Shown here: positions 23,545-34,366 of the stretch, one piece after another | How positions within the stretch are numbered: the stretch's first letter is position 1 | How the letters are laid out: each line of letters opens with the position of its first letter | Origin: Dromiciops gliroides | Taxonomy: Eukaryota; Chordata; Mammalia; Microbiotheria; Microbiotheriidae | DNA length: 64,000 nt | Direction of reading: 5' to 3' | Assembly (NCBI RefSeq): GCF_019393635.1 | Contig: NC_057861.1 | Coordinates: 199,231,014-199,295,013, forward strand | Position numbers and translations under genes: made by a program | The notes under the pieces: generated by a model | Told to the model about the DNA's origin: nothing | Databases searched by the model: none | The model's input: only the letters and a program-made list of their open reading frames with translations

Positions 23545-24112
23545 ATAAGAACAGGAATGGACCTCCATGGGGACTGTGCCAGCTCATACCTGCCTCTGAA
23601 TCTCCACCACAACCTCCCCAAAGAGCAGTCATGCAACCTTTGCTTGGAGACCCCCGGTGACCTATTACCTATGGGTACAGCTCCTTCCGCTTCTAGATAG
23701 CTCTAATCGTTAAGAAGTTTTTCTTTATATTAAACTGACATCTCTCTGAGATCTGACCAGGACAGAGTACAGTGAAACGATCACACCTTTGTCACTATGC
23801 TTCTCCAAATGCGGCCTAGGATGGCATTAGCCTTTTTGGCTACCATATCCCATTTCTGTACTCATATCAAGCTTTCCTTCCATTAAAACGCTCAGATCTT
23901 TTTCACGATTACTGCTGTCTAGCCATTACTTAACCATATTCTATGTTAAAGTTGATTTTTGTACCCACATAGGATTTTACACTTATTACATCATATTGGA
24001 TTTGGTCCATTGTTCTAATCTTTCAACATCTTTTTGGATCACGACTTTTTTCATGCCAACATCAAATCTGAAAAGGATGACTTCATTACTTCAGTCAGGT
24101 TATTGGCAAAAA
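23545..24112 (-). repeat. CR1/L3-like LINE 3' portion, antisense
   Basis: GCTTGGAGACCCCCGGTGACC, CTAATCGTTAAGAAGTTTTTC, TAGGATGGCATTAGCCTTTTTGG, TGTACTCATATCAAGC, CGCTCAGATCTTTTTCAC and TTACACTTATTACATC. This matches the antisense CR1 3' region phrase by phrase. Confidence 0.7.
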
Positions 24113-24114
24113 TG

Positions 24115-24670
24115 TTTAAATGTTCATTCCTTAATTCTTTTCCGATCTGGCTTTTGACCCTGCTCTATTGAAAATGTTTCTCAAAAGTCATTAATGGAAT
24201 CTTAAGAACTAAATCCAATGACTTTTTTTTTTTTAAGTTCTGATCTTCTTGGACTTTTAGGTAGCATTCAACATTGTTGACTGATCACTCCTTTTGGATG
24301 CTCTCTTTCTTGCATGGTTTTTGTTTGTTTGTTTGTTTGTTTGTTTGTTTGGCAATCAGGGTTAAGTGACTTCCCCCAGGGTCACATAGCTAATAAGTGT
24401 CTGAATGAGATTTGAACTCAGGTCCTCCTGACTCCAGGTACAGTGCTCTATCCACTGCACCACCAAGCTGCCCCTTGCCTTGATTTTCATGACATTGCTC
24501 TCTCCTCATTTTCCACTTCCCTTACAGACTACACCTTTGGGGCATTCTTTGGTTCATTGCCCTTCTACGTGTGAGTGTTCCCCAATGCTTTTGGTTCCCC
24601 AAAGAACAAAACTCTATTCTCTTCATTCCCTATACACGCTCCCTTGGTGATTTCATCAGCTTACAGTTAT
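24115..24670 (+). repeat. L2 LINE, sense, split by a SINE
   Basis: Before the SINE: TTTTGACCCTGCTCTATTG and AGCATTCAACATTGTTGACTG. After it: TTGATTTTCATGACATTGCTCTC and CTTGGTGATTTCATCAGC. These are consecutive L2 ORF2 phrases. Confidence 0.65.
24318..24474 (-). repeat. Marsupial short SINE, antisense, with (TTTG)n tail
   Basis: (TTTG)n at 24318-24350 followed by GGGTTAAGTGACTTCCCCC and ending GCACCACCAAGCTGCCCC. Confidence 0.85.
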
Positions 24671-24907
24671 TGGCTTTATATAGATGACTACAAGAATGGG
24701 GAAAATAGGATAGGGTCAGGGAATATTCTAACCCTTGAGGAATGAGTGAAGTATAGTAAGTGTGGAAGTTATATTTAAACTCAGGTCTTCCTAACTCAAA
24801 ACTCAGCACTCTATCCATTATAGGATGTTGCCTTCCTCCCACAATTTCTTGGAGCAGTTTGTGGGGATCTCTCCTTTGCCTCCATCACTCCCAGTTTTAC
24901 ATTAGAC

Positions 24908-24908
<1 letters not shown>

Positions 24909-24986
<78 letters not shown>

Positions 24987-24996
24987 CCTATCTATC
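24909..24996. repeat. (ATCT)n microsatellite, about 22 units
   Basis: Pure tetranucleotide run with one late variant (CTACCTAT). Confidence 0.95.
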
Positions 24997-25094
24997 CTTG
25001 TATCTTCCCCAGTAAAATGTAAGTTCCTTTAAGGCTAAATTTTGTTGTTGTTGTCATTTTGTGTGTTTTAATTTTTTCATCCTCAGCGTATATG

Positions 25095-25345
25095 GCCGCT
25101 TCAATAGCATAGCATGGTATAGGGGGAAAAACCCTGGCCTTGAGTCAGAAGAGATCTGGGGTAGAATTTTACTTGAAGCTTATGTGACTCTGTACATATC
25201 ACTTAACATCTCTGAGCTTCCACGTCTGTACAAAGGAGGAATTTCCCTTATAGAGTTTCTGTGATAATCAAATGAAAGAGCACATGAAAGCATTTTGTAA
25301 ACTTTAAAGTACTATATACACATGAGCTAATATTGCTGCATATAA
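25095..25345 (+). repeat. MIR-family SINE, sense
   Basis: AATAGCATAGCATGGTATAG, CTTGAGTCAGAAGAGATCTGG, GCTTATGTGACTCTGTAC and GCATTTTGTAAACTTTAAAGTAC. A reversed MIR remnant follows (25380-25500). Confidence 0.6.
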
Positions 25346-25504
25346 CAAGTATTTCCTGATTGTTTATCAAATTGAATCGAAAATAACTTTCTCCAGATCA
25401 CATGGCCAGTTCGTGGCAAAGCTGGGAGTACTCAACCTGGTCTTCAGGTTCCCAGACCAATGCTTAGAATAGCACAACTTACTAAAATCATGGTGTATTA
25501 AAGA

Positions 25505-26665
25505 TGGGAAGGATGTAGGTATTCTTCAGGGTTCTGCCCTGGGCCATCTTCTTTTCTCCCTCTAGAGTACTTCATTTGGTGATCTCATCAGCTTCCATGA
25601 ATTTAATTATCTTCTCTATGCTGATACTTTTCAAACCTATCCTGCCCAATCTCTCTGCTGACCTCCACTCTTGCATCTGCCTTTCAAACATCTGAAACTA
25701 GATGTTCAGTAGGGATCTTAAAGTCAACATTCCTTTTTTTTTTTAATGGCAATGAGAGTTAAGTGACTTGTCCAGGGTTACACAGCTAGTAAGTGTCAAG
25801 TGTCTGAGGCTGGATTTGAACACTCAGGTCCTCCTGAATCCAAGGCCAGTGCTTTATCCACTGTGCCACCTAGTTGCCCCCAAACTCAACATTTCCAAAA
25901 CTGAACTCATTCTTTTTGCCCTTAACCCTTCCCCATCTCCTACCTTCCCTATTACTTGAGTACACAACTATCCTCCCAGTGCTTCAGGCCCACAACCTAG
26001 CCATCCTTAGCTTCTTACTATTTCTCATCCCACCCCACATATCCAATCTATTGCAAAGGCCTGCCAATTGCACCTTTGCAACATCCCTTGAATACACCCT
26101 CTTCTCTCCTCTGATATACCACTCTAGTGCAGGTCCTTATCACCTCATACCTGGAATACCATGCTGGTGGGTCTGTCTGCCTTAAGTCTCTCCCCATTCC
26201 AATCCATCTTCCATTCAGTCACCAAAGTAATTTTCCCAACTCTCAGGTCCAACCACGTCACCCTCTTACTCAAAAAACTCAAGTAGTTCCCTATTGCCGA
26301 CCTAACTTCCCATGTTCTAAGGTGTTCTTTCACCTTACCTTACTCCTTTCCATGTTCCAACCAAAACAGAGAACCAGCTACTCTTAAGATTAGACATTTC
26401 ATCTGTTGCCATGCCTTTGCACAAGTACGCATGAAATGTATTCCCTCCTCACCTCTACTGAGAATTCCTAGTTTATATCAAGGCTCAGCTCGGGTGCCAC
26501 TTTCCAGTAAAACCTTTACTCATCGCCCTTGTTGTTATCCCTGCCCCCCATTATGTGTATTTTACTTATTTGTGTATATACTGTATTGTCTTCTTTGAAA
26601 GTAAACTTCTTGACAGCAGGAAATTTCATTTTTGTCTTTTTATCCCCAGTACCTATCTAGGTATT
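25505..26665 (+). repeat. L2 LINE, sense, reaching the 3' end, split by a SINE
   Basis: CAGGGTTCTGCCCTGGGCC, TTGGTGATCTCATCAGCTTCC; then after the SINE AACTCAACATTTCCAAAACTG, CACCTCATACCTGGAATACC and TTTATCCCCAGTACCTATC. Open frames inside (25874-26387) are pieces of it. Confidence 0.75.
25735..25880 (-). repeat. Marsupial short SINE, antisense, inside L2
   Basis: T run, then GGCAATGAGAGTTAAGTGAC, ending GTGCCACCTAGTTGCCCC. Flanks share an approximate TCAACATTCC duplication. Confidence 0.85.
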
Positions 26666-26672
26666 TAATAAA

Positions 26673-26866
26673 TTGTTGTTGTTCAATTGTTTTCAGTCCT
26701 GACTCTTTGTGACCTCATTTGGGGTTTTCTTGGCAAAGATACTAGAGTGGATTGCCATTTCCTTCTCCATCTCATTTTACAGATAAGGAAATTGAGGCAA
26801 ACAGGGTTAAGTGACTTACCCAAGGTCACACAGCTAGTGTCTGAGGCCAGATTTGAACTTAGAAAG
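26673..26866 (-). repeat. Marsupial SINE, long form, antisense
   Basis: TTGTTCAATTGTTTTCAGTCC, CTTGGCAAAGATACTAGAGTGG, CATTTTACAGATAAGG and CACACAGCTAGTGTCTGAGG. Confidence 0.8.
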
Positions 26867-26869
26867 ATG

Positions 26870-27289
26870 ATTAGGAAGGTGTTTATAGATGTGATAAAAT
26901 CAACTTAGAGGGATAAGAGTTACACAAATAATTACATTAGAACTACGAGTACATGGGTGTGGTCTGAGAGGAATGGGAGATGTGGAGACAGAAGGAGGGA
27001 GGACTCATAAAAAAGTAGGTCTATACAGGAAAGTGAACCCAGCAGTTCTGAAATAAAGATTTTTATGACATCATCAATTGAGAAGATGGGAAATTTGTAA
27101 GGGCAAATAAACTACTACCATACTCTCTTGAGGAAAGATAGAGATCTTGGTGTATTCTAAGACTTAAGTTTGGAAGAGAGAGTTGGTAGAATGGAGCCCA
27201 ACCCTATATGTATACCAAATAACATGGCACAATAATAACAACCATGGTGGTGAACTTGTTTTCTGTCCTGTTGTTATTCCTTTGGTTTG
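26870..27289. other. Intergenic DNA, no recognised feature
   Basis: Between two SINEs. A purine-rich passage near 26960-27010; nothing recognised. Confidence 0.3.
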
Positions 27290-27442
27290 TTTTTGTTGTT
27301 TTTTTGGTGAGGCAATTGGGGTTAAGTGACTTGCCCAGGGTCACACGGCTAGTAAGTTGTCAAGTGTCTGAGGCTGGATTTGAACTCGGGTCCTCCTGAC
27401 TCCAGGGCCGGTGCTCTATCCACTGCACCACCTAGCTGCCCC
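27290..27442 (-). repeat. Marsupial short SINE, antisense
   Basis: GGCAATTGGGGTTAAGTGAC to CACCACCTAGCTGCCCC. TGTTATTCCTTTGG flanks it on both sides. Confidence 0.9.
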
Positions 27443-27711
27443 TGTTATTCCTTTGGTGATCCTGGTGGGAAACTCTCTTGCTTAGTGACTGTTAATCAGT
27501 GACTGTTGTTACTCTGCTTGACCTATGCATATTATGGATCTCTGTATTTCCAATGATCAGCTTACCTGGTTGAATCTTTGAATCTATAAAATAGGGAATA
27601 TATTATTTGTAATATTTTCTTTGCATGGCTGTTATGAGCAAACCACTGCAGAAAATTCATGGTTAAGGTGGTCTGAGAGAACATTACTACCTATATATGG
27701 ACATGTTGCTT

Positions 27712-27835
27712 CCCTCAATAGAATGTAAGCTTCTTGAAGGTAAGGACTTTGTTTTTATGATTTTATCTCCAGCATTGAATACAGTGCCTACAACATAGCA
27801 GGAGTTTAATAAATGCGTTAGTGCAAATTAATCAT
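27712..27835 (+). repeat. L2 3' tail, sense
   Basis: AATGTAAGCTTCTTGAAGG, TCTCCAGCATTGAATACAGTGCC and GAGTTTAATAAATGC. Confidence 0.65.
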
Positions 27836-27859
27836 TAATATAGATTAAATAGTGGATAC

Positions 27860-28085
27860 ACAATTAGACACAAAGTAAGGAAGACTTCTATTTAAAGTCT
27901 GCCTCTGAAACTTATTAGCTATATGATCTTGGGCAAATCCCTTAATCTTTCTCAGCCATAGTCTCCTTATCTGTAAATGGGGATAATAATAGCATCTAAC
28001 TCAGAGTTGTTGGCATGGGGAAAAATAGGATGACGGATGTAAAGTTATATGTGAAAGTGGACTTTAAAAATTTTTTAACTTTGAA
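27860..28085 (+). repeat. MIR-family SINE, sense
   Basis: GCCTCTGAAACTTATTAGC, TATATGATCTTGGGCAAATCC, TCTCCTTATCTGTAAATGGGG and GAGTTGTTGGCATGGGG. Confidence 0.65.
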
Positions 28086-28264
28086 ACCTTTGTTCTATTT
28101 AGACCATGGCTAGTTACAAAAGTGAGGATTTGAAGTTGTCATGTAGTTTATTTTCATCAGGCTCTATCTGAAGATTGGCTTAGGTCTCTAGGAATTAACA
28201 ATGTGTAAGATCATGTTGCTCATGGTTGCATACAGCATTTTCCAAAGAAGAGCAGAAGGATGGT

Positions 28265-28440
28265 GTAGTGAAGGACAATTGAATTTCTAATTATGGGTTT
28301 TGAGTTTAGGTCCAACTATTTGAATTTGGGCAAATCACTTAAACTCTGGAGGCCTCAGTTTCCTAACTTTTTGTAAATGAGGGGACTGGAATAGTTAGCT
28401 TCTTAAGTCCCTTCTAGCTTTACTATACTATGACCCAATG
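28265..28440 (+). repeat. MIR-family SINE, sense, degraded
   Basis: GGTGTAGTGAAGGACAATTG, GGGCAAATCACTTAAACTC, CCTCAGTTTCCTAAC and AAGTCCCTTCTAGC. Confidence 0.5.
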
Positions 28441-29261
28441 AACTGACATGATACTTGGAGATGATACTCTGTCAGTCACAGATAAATCTTTAGCATGGAT
28501 CCCAGCTCTAGAACGAGCCCCCAGTTTGGAAAAGATTGTCTCCTTTTCTGTAGCATGTATTTTTTTCTTCATTGAAGGACTTTTTAAAAAAAGTAACGAA
28601 CTATTCTGGAAAGGATTGGAAATGACACTGACAGAGGATTGGTCCATATGTTCATGTTTATCTCGGTTATAAATTTTCTTTTTATGATGCTGAAAGCCAT
28701 GTTGAAATTGGGTCATTTTGAAAGAATTTGTTAAAAGTTATAGAAAACGCACAGCCTCAGCATAAGTAAATGATTTTTGGACTAGGAGATTTATAATGGA
28801 CTTATTTAATTTCTGTAATAGATCTTTGATACCACTTTTTTTCTAGCACAGGTAACTCTGACACAGGATATGCTTCTGTGAATATGCATTATATTACATC
28901 CTCCTCTAGCACAGCCGACTTGTCTTTCATCATGGAATTATTTTGAAGACAGGAGGGTCTCTGCCCTATGCCTAAATCTCTTGGCTCTTCCTTTCAGATT
29001 CAAGAAACTAAGGTAGGTAATAGAAATAAGTGATAGGGTCCGGGACTCCATGCCTCACATGCCCTAATCTTTTATACTGTTGTTCAGTATTCTACCCACC
29101 ATATTCCAGGTGCCATACAACAAAGAAATGTGTATGTAATGGGCTCTGCCAATTTAGAGCTTACATGCAAGGCACACATGCAAATATAGAAGATACATAT
29201 CAACATGTAAAAGCTCTGTAAGGCTATATATGATCACCTTTTTTTTGTATTCTGTGGGTTG
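28441..29261. other. Intergenic DNA, no recognised feature
   Basis: Overlapping short open frames on both strands at 28423-28716 have no family resemblance. Confidence 0.3.
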
Positions 29262-29410
29262 TTTTTTTTTTTTTTTTTGGTGTGGCAATGAGGGTTAAGC
29301 AACTTGCCCAGGGTCACACAGCTAGTGTCAAGTATCTGAGGTTGGATTTGAACTCAGGTCCTTCTGAATCCAGGGCCGGTACTTTATCCACTGTGCCACC
29401 TAGCTGCCCC
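29262..29410 (-). repeat. Marsupial short SINE, antisense
   Basis: T run, GGCAATGAGGGTTAAGCAAC, ending GTGCCACCTAGCTGCCCC. TGATCACTTTTT-like flanks on both sides. Confidence 0.88.
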
Positions 29411-29761
29411 TCTGATCACTTTTTAAAAGCTGGTGGCAGTTTCTGTTCTGTTTTTATTTCTACCTTTACAGTTTAAAAACTTATATACATATATCAAGTC
29501 TGTTGACCTGAAGCAGATCCTATGGGAAAGGGCAATTGTTAGTTTTTTGAAAGAAACTAGACTCCTTATATACTCACTGTCAGATGCTTTGACTCTCCCC
29601 GCTTCCTTCTATGCACATGCTGCAAAACTGTTCTTCCTCTTTCTTTTCCCATCCTAAACATACCACAATATGGGTTTCACATTTCATTTGTTTACTTTTA
29701 TTTTTTGAATCTGTGTGTGTGGCTGGGGTGGAGGGGGTGAAGAAGGGAGAATTATCTAAAG

Positions 29762-29800
29762 TTGTGTGTGTGTGTGTGTGTGCGACATGCGCGCATGCGC
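29762..29800. repeat. (TG)n with a CpG-rich alternating purine-pyrimidine end
   Basis: GTGTGTG run followed by GCGACATGCGCGCATGCGC, a strictly or nearly alternating tract able in principle to form Z-DNA. Confidence 0.7.
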
Positions 29801-29989
29801 TCCTGAGTGTCAATTAACCAAATTGCAGAGGGAACTATCCAAAAGAGAGTGTCGTGTTCTCTCCTTTCCACTAAAATGTCAGGTTTCAGTGTCACCACCA
29901 GTTCGCCCAATCACATGCTTGTACACCACACTCACATGGAGCCAAGTCAGAGTAAAATAGCTTGTGTACTAATTACAGATGCCCAGAAA

Positions 29990-30560
29990 CAATGAGATAG
30001 CAAGGCAAGGAGAGGCTGGCTTGGCCTTCAGTACCCACGATGCCAAGTTTAGCCAGTAATAGAGGTTATCAAGGAGCAGCCTTTTTAGTAAATATACAAA
30101 CATTCATCCCCACTTGTAGATTAGCTGGAGCCCCTCCCCCACCTCGTTCTCTGCCCTTTCTTTTTCTCCAATTATAAAGCAGCGGCAGGTTTTCTCATCA
30201 GCCATCTCCATGTCTCCAAATGGCTTTTCAGTGTCAGGCCTATCAGGAAATTAACTCATCATGCAGTGACAGCTGCTAATTTTTTCCCCTTACATGTCAG
30301 ATGGATCGCCTGCTGAAGCTAATAATGAATCACCAATCCCTGATTAGAAGGTGCTTCCGAAACGTATAACTGCCATCTGAGCTAACTTTTTTCTTCATGT
30401 AAAATGATATCACCCTAGAGGAGTAGAAAACGAATTGTATTCTTCAACAAGATGGAACAGGGGCAGGCTGTTTAAGTGAGCTCGGCCTGCTCTTTAAGGG
30501 AGCAGGGGCTAATAATGTGCAGTAAAATAAGGGAAAACCCACTGCTCTTTTTTATTTTTT
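29990..30560. promoter_or_regulatory. Candidate conserved non-coding (enhancer-like) element
   Basis: No repeat family is recognisable over about 570 bases in a repeat-dense region, and moderate GC alternates with TAAT-rich text. TGACAGCTG at 30267-30275 overlaps a MEIS/TALE core (TGACAG) with an E-box (CAGCTG). TAAT cores follow at 30277 and 30320-30325. Function is inference only; cross-species alignment would decide. Confidence 0.35.
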
Positions 30561-31187
30561 CATATGAATGACCTTTTTTTTTTTTTTGTTACTCAATCCT
30601 CTGACTAGAACTAACTGTGTTTTAGAATTCTTAGCTGGTGCCGCAACTTCTTTCCCTGTGTCATTTTTTACCTTTCTGTCCATGGAAGTTAAAGATTTGG
30701 CAAAACTCAAAACAAAACAAAACAATAAAAAAGACCCTAGGAGCCATCCATCAGGCCACAGATTTGTTTATGTGCTACTTTACCAGACCAGAGCACACCT
30801 ATGGACTGAAAGGCCTAGTGGTAGGAGGAAGTTGGGACAGTCTGATAGGGTAGCATTTTAACCATGTCTTCCCTGGGGCCAAGATTTCCCTGTGCCCTGA
30901 TTGTATCGTTTAAATTAATATCTACAAGGATCTTCTATATATTTCTTCTAGGATTCTCAAGTCACTATATCTACTGCTGGGCCAGAATTTGTATATGCCA
31001 CTGGGGCTTGAGGCTCTATAACTCAGCAAGTACCCTGGACCACACAAACTATTGCTTCTTGTTCTAGGTCCCTAGTAGGAACATTGGAGGTGATCATCAG
31101 TGGAGGGTGATTGCTATGGGCATTTTTTTTCTTTGCTTCTCATCACAGGAAACATATCAATTTTCTTTTCTTCCTTTCTTTTTCTTT

Positions 31188-31299
31188 TCCCTTCCTTCCT
31201 TCCTTCCTTCCTTCCTTCCTTCCTTCCTTCCTTCCTTCCTTCCTTCCTTCCTTCCTTCCTTCCTTCCTTCCTTCCTTCCTTCCTTCCTTCCTTCCTTTC
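31188..31299. repeat. (TTCC)n tetranucleotide repeat, about 27 units
   Basis: Pure pyrimidine tract, essentially uninterrupted; all the FLPS-repeat open frames here are artefacts of it. Confidence 0.97.
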
Positions 31300-32721
31300 T
31301 TTTTTAAAGCTCACTCTCCTCTTTTCACTGCTTTTCCCTGCCCACAAACCTCTTGCCTCAAATGAAGCCTGAAGGCTTCATTGGCCCTGCTGAAAGGTAT
31401 CTGAGGTAGTCGAGTTCTTCCCTGGCTGGGACTTCATTTTCAGGAAAACAGACTCTTGCTTTGGGAAATTATTTTGTAATCTTCACCATACATGAATAGC
31501 TTTGCCCAACTTTTCCTTTAGTATAGGAATGCATCTTCAGAAAGCAATTACAATCCAAACTATTTCTAGATATTAACTCTAGCAATTCAAATCTTCCCTG
31601 GTGTGCCCAAAGTCCTCAAAGTTGAATCACTTAATTGGCCTCATCAGATTACATTGTCCATACACAATTTCCCCATTTGCTCTGTCCTCACTTTGCCCTT
31701 TGCTCTCAGACCTTGACTTTCTGTTTGCCCCATATAAAAACCATGGAGAGAGCTAGGAACTTGCCCTGGAGAACCAAATTTAACTTTTCCTCTTTGCAGA
31801 CAATTCATGCTACAATAAATGTCCCCTGTTCAAAAACCTGCCATGCCTCATTATTTTGAGGCACACATTTGTGTGTGTGTTTCTTTAAACTTCCTTACAT
31901 TCCAATAGTTGTGTAATGAGAGAGAAAAGAGAGGTAACATTAACCCAGCTCTATAGGTAATTACAGTATACAATAGCTTTAGTGAATCCTATTTAATACT
32001 TCTGAGCCTAGAAACACCTTCTGCACATTTTTTTTTATGCAAAGGTCTGCTCTTTTCATTGTGCGTACAATGTGATTGCTGGTTTGACACTGCAGGCTAC
32101 ACTGGTTTTATGAAGGATTAAATGCCACCTGAGACATATTTATCCTAAATAAATCACAAATGGTAAACTGCAGCATGTCAGTGTCAACACCCTGTACTGC
32201 AGCAGAAAGGTTAGCCATACAGGACTGAGCAGAGTTAGGAATTAGCATCCAAGCTGCAAGACCACAGGGCTACAGTTAACAGGAGAAATGATCAAGAAGA
32301 AATATTTCCACCGAAAAACATTCCGTTTTTTTGAATATCTGTGAGAATCTTGCAGAAGGCCATCATTTTGTAAAGGTCACCTTTATCCTGATAACAAACG
32401 GGAGTTGGTCCTGTCACTGTTTGCTGTAGACAGTGTTTAAGAATAAGTGAACAGCCTGCCATTTTTAAGAAAGATGAGCAAGTCAAACTCAGCTAATTAT
32501 GAATCTTGGTGTCAAACTTGAAATTTTACTTTTTTTGGAGGTAGGAATGGACAAAACCCAAAGCACTGAAAATGATATTGTGAGAAGACAGCAGCTCTCT
32601 ATAAGCAGACCAAGGAAAGCATATTTCAGCCTTTCAGTGAAGTATCTTTTCTACGCAGTTCTCTCAGAAAGCATATTTTAACAGCATTGTTTTAAAAAAA
32701 GGTGGTGTCCCTTTATATTCA
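31300..32721. other. Repeat-poor intergenic block downstream of the gene
   Basis: About 1.4 kb with no clear SINE or LINE. The part from 32030 to 32300 (GCAAAGGTCTGC, AACTGCAGCATGTCAGTG) has the look of slowly evolving non-coding DNA, but this cannot be shown from one sequence. Confidence 0.3.
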
Positions 32722-32825
<104 letters not shown>

Positions 32826-33113
32826 CCTTATAAAAGCTGGTGACTTTAGTACAATAATCATGAAAAGATTTGATGTTATCATGTCACCTGTATCAACCCA
32901 AATACTCAAAAAATTATGTCAAGCATGAGAGATATGCATTTTGGAAATTAGTATGCTTTGTCATCATCTTCTTATCAAGAAAGCATGAGGAGAGAAAAGC
33001 AAGCAGTGACATTCAGACATGAGAAATAGATTTCTGGGCTTTTCCAACTGATCGCCCATTCTGTTGACTTCTTAAAATGAAACATCATATTGTTTCTCTT
33101 TTAATGCTATCAT

Positions 33114-33119
33114 TTTATT
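33114..33119 (-). terminator. Candidate poly(A) signal AATAAA (distal)
   Basis: The minus strand reads TTAAAATAAAATGATAG, about 1.25 kb after the stop codon. The DNA between the two signals (33120-33700) is also free of recognisable repeats, so a longer 3'UTR ending here is possible. Confidence 0.3.
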
Positions 33120-33699
33120 TTAAAGAAAATCCAAACAAACCAAAACCAAAACAAACAAACCAAATAAAAGAACCTTAGCATTGGGGAGGAGCTATTTTAC
33201 AGTTGTTTTTTTTTTAAAGAAATAAAAGCAATTAAATCAGGAACAAATTATGTGAACATGAACTTGCGTTGAACAGTTGCTGTAAGTCCACATCTAAACA
33301 CAAATAATTGGCATTCTGGTTCAAAACAAAAGATTACAAGGTCACCTTTTTCTGCTTGCAGTATCAATGTCAGAATTTTCATGAAAACCCAACATTTCAA
33401 AGTTACTCACAAAAACCCTGCAAAATGATATTTTTATGAAGAACCATCTTTTTAAAAAAAGAGCAAAATATTGATATGAACAGTATTTCCCAGAATGCAC
33501 ATTTCATATACAGACTATTCATGTATGAAACAGTGTCACAATGACAGGCATCAGGTCTTTCTAAACCAAGGTACAGTTTCACTGAGTACATAGCTCAAGG
33601 CTTTCTTAACCATACGCTTAAGAGGAAATCTCTATGTAGAGTGCAATGAAGAACAATGAATTAAGTAAGCATGTTTAAAGAGAGAGGCTTTATATGTAA

Positions 33700-34366
33700 A
33701 ATTCAAACCAACTTATACTTCCCTGTTTTATTTGGGGACATTGTGATCCTAAACTTTCAGGAAACTGAATGAAAGTTTTACTGTTTATAAAGTATAATAA
33801 ATGTAGCTGCTAATTTTAACCAATTGTATAAAATGTTGTTAAAATAGTAAGTATGCCAGACTGTAAGAGCAGAAATGTCTTAAGTCAAAAGGCATAGTTT
33901 TCCTGGTTTTCCTTCTCAAGGGAAAATATTTTTTAAAATGGAATGGGGAAAAAAAAAAACCACAAGATTTTTTTTTTTTTAAAGTCAAAACCAAGTGAGT
34001 ATCTTCTTAGAAATAACAAGTGGACTAGAAATGGGGGAATCAAACCAGGGAGCCATACTGCAACAAAAGGGTGGTACAACCCAAAAAAGAACAAAAAACC
34101 CATCAGATTTCTTTTTGGCAATTTTTTTTTCCCATTTTGCAACTTAGTCTGCCTGTTCAACTTTTGGAATCCCACTCTGCAATGTGGTCAGAATTCTTCG
34201 GCTTGCGAAGCAGATGGTGTGACCTGTCATGGGAACTGACATTAACCTCATAGCAAGAGAATATTTGGTACCCGGATGGAGCAATGCCATCGTTATTTGG
34301 AAGTGCCTACCCGCTTCTGTTCCTTCTCCATATCTGCCCTGGTTCGAACTTACAAAACGCAGGGTT
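33700..34366 (-). other. Probable 3' untranslated region of the ZNF407-like gene
   Basis: This stretch lies directly after the TAA stop on the minus strand. It holds no recognisable SINE or LINE, although repeats surround the gene densely. It contains several homopolymer runs (A/T tracts near 33949-33983 and 34121-34133) and ends at an AATAAA candidate. That fits a short 3'UTR but does not prove it. If the signal at 33114-33119 is used instead, the UTR would be about 600 bases longer. Transcript data would decide the end point. Confidence 0.5.
33727..33732 (-). terminator. Candidate poly(A) signal AATAAA (proximal)
   Basis: The minus strand reads CCCCAAATAAAACAGGG about 640 bases after the stop codon. 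A GT-rich stretch (AGTTGGTTTG) follows within about 25 bases. This is the first canonical hexamer I see downstream of the stop. Confidence 0.4.

Noticed and set aside
31100..31372. Several overlapping open frames encoding FLPS or EGRK repeats
   Set aside because: They are translations of the (TTCC)n array in different frames and strands, not genes.
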